From assembly GCF_003710815.1 (NCBI RefSeq), contig NZ_RHHP01000007.1, positions 62,001 to 126,000 on the forward strand: a stretch of DNA of 64,000 nucleotides, in the 5' to 3' direction. Position 1 is the stretch's first letter, and each line of letters starts with the position of its first letter. Made by a program: the position numbers and the translations under genes. This document shows, in pieces, positions 61,139 to 64,000 of the stretch. The stretch comes from Brevibacillus centrosporus (lineage in GTDB: Bacteria; Bacillota; Bacilli; Brevibacillales; Brevibacillaceae). The notes below the pieces were generated by a model, which saw only the letters and a list, made by a program, of their open reading frames with translations, was not told where the DNA came from and made no database searches.

Positions 61139-62590
61139 ATGGATCAGGAAATGGCGCGCAAGTGGTTGTCCAATACAGGAGACCTGGTCGTAGAGCACAT
61201 CGATAAGCCGAATGGCCGTGTGCGTCTGTACTATCTGTCCACCTTGGCAGATGCGAGTATTGTATACAACGAGTTGATCCCGAAGCTCCGTCTACTTCCG
61301 CTGGAAACAGTCGGGATAGACGAAGTGGAGAAACAGCTGGGAGTGGCAAGCAGCAACCGGGTTTACGAAGTCCAGGAAGCCGTTAGCCGGATGATCCATA
61401 ACGCTATCTATGTACACGTAGAGGGGGCAGCATTCGGGCTTGCCATACCGAGTGACGGCACGGTCGGGCGGAGCATCCAGGCTCCCGAGGTGGAATCTGT
61501 CGTCCTGGGTCCCCAGATTGCATTTGTCGAAGAGCTCAATGTCAATCTATGCATCATTCGAAAGTACATGCCGACTACACATCTGTTTCATGAGCGGTTG
61601 GTGGCAGGGACGGAAATACCGGTCGATATTTCTGTCCTGTACCTCGAGAACATTGTAGATCCGGAAAATGTGAATACCGTACGCCAGCGCATACAGGAGT
61701 TGAACGTTGACAGTCACCTGGATTCCAGTATCCTGGCACAATATATTACAGATAATGAGCGCTCTCTTTTTCCCACGCTGCAGCAGACAGAACGGCCAGA
61801 CCGGGTTATCCATGGCTTGCGTCAAGGCCAGGTAGCGATTTTGGTAGAGGGAAGCCCGTTTGTCCTGCTGGGGCCGACTACCTTGTTACAGTTTTTTCAG
61901 TCCCCGGATGATTACTACCTGCGTTGGGTTCTGGCTACCTTTAACCGGATCATGCGGATGTTTGCTATGATCCTTTCCTTATTGCTTACGCCCGTCTATG
62001 TAGCTACTCTCACCTATCATTACGAAATGATACCTGCCGACCTGCTCCTCTCGCTGGCACAGTCCCGATCGCGCGTACCATTTCCCCCTCTTTGGGAGGC
62101 GCTCTTGATGGAAATCATTATTGAACTGCTGCGCGAAGCCGGAGCGAGGCTGCCAACGAAGGTCGGCCAGACGATTGGTATCGTGGGAGGTATCGTAATA
62201 GGCCAGGCGATCGTTCAAGCAGGGTTTACCAGCAACATTCTCATTATCATTGTAGCGCTTGGGGCTCTATCTTCCTTTATTGCGCCCAGCTACATGATTG
62301 GCTCAACGATTCGGGTGATTCGCTTCCCGATGATTTTATTGGCCGGGCTGCTTGGTGCGATGGGAATTGTGGCTGGCTTCAGCTTTCTTGCCAGTCATTT
62401 GCTCCGTCAGACCAGTTTGGGGCGTCCTTACATGTATCCCCTTTATCCGGTTCGCTTTGAAGATTGGAAGGATGGATTTATTCGAGCCCCACTGTCTTCT
62501 CTATGGCTGCGCTTCAAGTTTTTCAATCCGCAGCAGAAAAAACGCTTTAATCGGGAGCAGGGCCAAATGAAGAAAGACATCGACGAGTGA
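61139..62590 (+). CDS. GerA-family spore germination protein (A subunit)
   Basis: The protein is 483 residues. A soluble N-terminal domain (about 1-240, LVVEHIDKPNGRVRLYYLST start, LDSSILAQYITDNERSLFPT) is followed by the GerA membrane region with about five helices. PDDYYLRWVLATFNRIMRMF and ELLREAGARLPTKVGQTIGI are family hallmarks. It is the A subunit of a germinant receptor in the spore inner membrane. The ATG at 61139 follows GGGGGTGAAC; the ATG at 61135 is out of frame. It starts a gerA-gerB-gerC operon. Confidence 0.96.
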   Translation: MDQEMARKWLSNTGDLVVEHIDKPNGRVRLYYLSTLADASIVYNELIPKLRLLPLETVGIDEVEKQLGVASSNRVYEVQEAVSRMIHNAIYVHVEGAAFGLAIPSDGTVGRSIQAPEVESVVLGPQIAFVEELNVNLCIIRKYMPTTHLFHERLVAGTEIPVDISVLYLENIVDPENVNTVRQRIQELNVDSHLDSSILAQYITDNERSLFPTLQQTERPDRVIHGLRQGQVAILVEGSPFVLLGPTTLLQFFQSPDDYYLRWVLATFNRIMRMFAMILSLLLTPVYVATLTYHYEMIPADLLLSLAQSRSRVPFPPLWEALLMEIIIELLREAGARLPTKVGQTIGIVGGIVIGQAIVQAGFTSNILIIIVALGALSSFIAPSYMIGSTIRVIRFPMILLAGLLGAMGIVAGFSFLASHLLRQTSLGRPYMYPLYPVRFEDWKDGFIRAPLSSLWLRFKFFNPQQKKRFNREQGQMKKDIDE

Positions 62591-62601
62591 GCGAGGTCTA
62601 C

Positions 62602-63732
62602 ATGAACATAAACGAAACGATAAAACCGACGAATACCATATCGGCGTACTTGGCGGGATTTCTCGTTCATGCGACGCAGATCGGTGTTGGCGTATTAGGT
62701 TATCAACGGATCATTGCTAAGGAAGCCGGACACGATGCCTGGATTGCTGTCGTGCTGGCAGGACTCGCTACCCATTTGATCGTTTTGGCGATGACCCATA
62801 CGCTGAAGAGTTACCCAAATGCAGATATTTATGGCATTCAGGTCGATATATTTGGAAAGTGGCTAGGTACCGCTTTGGGAGTGATGTACGCGATTTATTT
62901 TTTCTTGTCCGCTACGCTCATACTTCGGACCTATGTTGAGGTCGTCCAAACCTGGATGTTCCCTAATCTGCCGACCTGGGTGTTGACTGCGATTATTTTG
63001 TTCCTCGCGATCTACACGATCATGGGTGGAATCAGGGTGGTGGCAGGGTACACCTTCTTTTCTGTAAGTGCGACCATCTGGCTCGTCTGTGACTTGTATT
63101 ATCCGTTGCAGTATGCACAGTGGGAGTATTTGTTCCCGATTCTGGAGGTGAATGCAGAGCAATTATTCAGGGGTATGCTCGGTATGACATTGAGCAGCAT
63201 CGGTTTTGAGATTCTGTACGTCATCTATCCGTATGTTCAGAATAAGGAGAGGCTATCTCGAAGTGTCCAGACGGGAGTACTCGTCACCAATCTTATCTAT
63301 ACGTTCGTGATGATCGTATCCCTGGTGTTTTTTAGCCAAGGGCAGCTCATGAGGACGATCTGGGCAACCCTCAATTTGAAGAAAATGGTCTATTTTCCTA
63401 TTCTGGAGAGGTTTGAGCTGATCGCCATCTCTATTTGGCTGCTCGTGATTCTCCCTAACATTATGGTGTATATCTGGTCATCGGCACGCGGCTTCAAGCG
63501 TCTCTTTGGCTGGAGTCTGAGGAAAACGGTGGTAATGATCCTGCCAGTCATTTACGTCATATGCTTGCTCCTGGTAAGCCGGAATCAGATTAATCAACTC
63601 AATGACCTCTATTCCAAGATAGGCTTGTACGCAGCCTATGTGTACCCACTCGTTCTGTTTGTACTTGTCAAATGGAAGCAGCGAAGAAGGCGCATCAAGG
63701 AGGGGGCTACAGATGCGAACGTTCCAAAATAG
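62602..63732 (+). CDS. GerAB-family spore germination permease (B subunit)
   Basis: The protein is 376 residues with about 10 membrane helices, of the GerAB/APC superfamily. The start is taken as ATG at 62602 after GAGCGAGG; a GTG at 62587 that overlaps the A gene stop is in frame. Family features include the early GVGVLGYQRIIAKEAGHDAW segment and the GGIRVVAGYTFFSVS helix. The B subunit binds the germinant in known receptors. It overlaps the C-subunit gene by 20 bases. Confidence 0.95.
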   Translation: MNINETIKPTNTISAYLAGFLVHATQIGVGVLGYQRIIAKEAGHDAWIAVVLAGLATHLIVLAMTHTLKSYPNADIYGIQVDIFGKWLGTALGVMYAIYFFLSATLILRTYVEVVQTWMFPNLPTWVLTAIILFLAIYTIMGGIRVVAGYTFFSVSATIWLVCDLYYPLQYAQWEYLFPILEVNAEQLFRGMLGMTLSSIGFEILYVIYPYVQNKERLSRSVQTGVLVTNLIYTFVMIVSLVFFSQGQLMRTIWATLNLKKMVYFPILERFELIAISIWLLVILPNIMVYIWSSARGFKRLFGWSLRKTVVMILPVIYVICLLLVSRNQINQLNDLYSKIGLYAAYVYPLVLFVLVKWKQRRRRIKEGATDANVPK

Positions 63733-64000
63733 TCCGACCGGGGCAAGCAGGAGAAGGCTTCTGAAGCTATGCTGTTCCGTAATCCTGCTGGTCACGGGCT
63801 GTTCCGACAGACAAATTTTCGACGAGACAGGCTTGGTGACAGTAGTAGGCTATGATCTAGAGAAAGATGGAAATATCCGTGGGACGATCGTCATGCCCTC
63901 CATCAATCCGGAGGCAAAGGAAAAAATCCAGTTGATTTCCACGGTAGGGAAGACGAGCAAAGGGATTCGAGACAAAGCAAATTTACAGTCGGATAAGCGG
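63713..64000 (+). CDS. GerC-type spore germination lipoprotein (C subunit, 3' end cut)
   Basis: The frame is open to the window end, giving the first 96 residues. A basic start and hydrophobic stretch end in the lipobox LVTGCSDR. The GerC family N-terminus follows (RQIFDETGLVTVVGYDLEKD). The ATG at 63713 follows AAGGAGGGGGCTACAG and lies inside the B-subunit gene. It completes the germinant receptor operon. Confidence 0.93.
   Translation, partial: MRTFQNSPTGASRRRLLKLCCSVILLVTGCSDRQIFDETGLVTVVGYDLEKDGNIRGTIVMPSINPEAKEKIQLISTVGKTSKGIRDKANLQSDKR

Overview
The window looks like chromosomal DNA from an aerobic, endospore-forming member of the Bacillales, most likely a Brevibacillus-type organism. 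This is inferred from gene content: a gerA-type germinant receptor operon, a SAM-I riboswitch, a Zur-controlled zinc-sparing operon, RNase J, bacilliredoxin, an S33 peptidase, a ba3-type oxidase and SipW/TasA matrix genes. It is also inferred from strong AGGAGG ribosome-binding sites and GC near 50 percent. I saw no rRNA, tRNA, CRISPR array, prophage or insertion sequence. Most of the window is ordinary core and accessory metabolism in short operons separated by clear hairpin terminators.

Layout: 1-2507 holds a two-component system (5' end cut off) with a membrane protein. 2589-6658 holds a LytST-type system divergent from an alpha-ketoglutarate-permease-like transporter that has a textbook cre site. 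7017-9366 is a ba3 cytochrome oxidase operon, including a 55-residue subunit IIa. 9434-11112 carries an SDR dehydrogenase and a nitroreductase facing apart. 11160-11845 is an unusual hairpin-rich stretch with a decayed acetyltransferase gene. 11845-15364 is a lipoprotein / response regulator / kinase operon, next to an exported protein (15658-16608) with a related DxxGDG repeat motif. 16740-18229 is a Zur-regulated zagA-rpmG (zinc-free L33) operon, convergent with glycerate kinase. 19467-20633 is a CPA2 cation/proton antiporter with a long terminator-like leader hairpin. 20848-24799 holds small regulators, two small membrane-protein genes, an MBL hydrolase and clpP. 25010-31868 holds a chemoreceptor, an MFS pump with an SgrR-like regulator, cupins, a YdjM-like protein and a proline iminopeptidase-like hydrolase. 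31933-37661 holds an unknown anchored protein, LysR plus citrate synthase, a broken MBL gene and NamA. 37789-41267 is a MoxR/DUF58/DUF4129 operon. 41537-45194 is a NarL-type two-component system, a degenerate HD-GYP protein and a zinc ribbon.

The most interesting block is 45354-51278, a biofilm-matrix-like locus. It has two ER-type (SipW) signal peptidases and five proteins carrying TasA/camelysin-like export regions. One of these is a TasA domain fused to a right-handed beta-helix, and another has a long Pro/Ser/Thr-rich tail. The first four genes are tightly overlapped or closely spaced. The last two (a small CalY-like and a larger TasA-like protein) are separated by a perfect terminator that abuts the second ribosome-binding site. 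An AGTATGAG octamer occurs upstream of all three transcription units. The locus sits directly downstream of the two-component system and the HD-GYP gene, which suggests, but does not prove, a regulatory link.

The right part holds MetY under a SAM-I riboswitch, a 26-residue CDGSH-like protein, rhodanese and SCO1, RNase J, bacilliredoxin and an aldo/keto reductase. It continues with a 200-bp element with terminal inverted repeats, an MFS pump, an LCP-family cell-wall ligase and the start of a ger operon that runs off the window edge.
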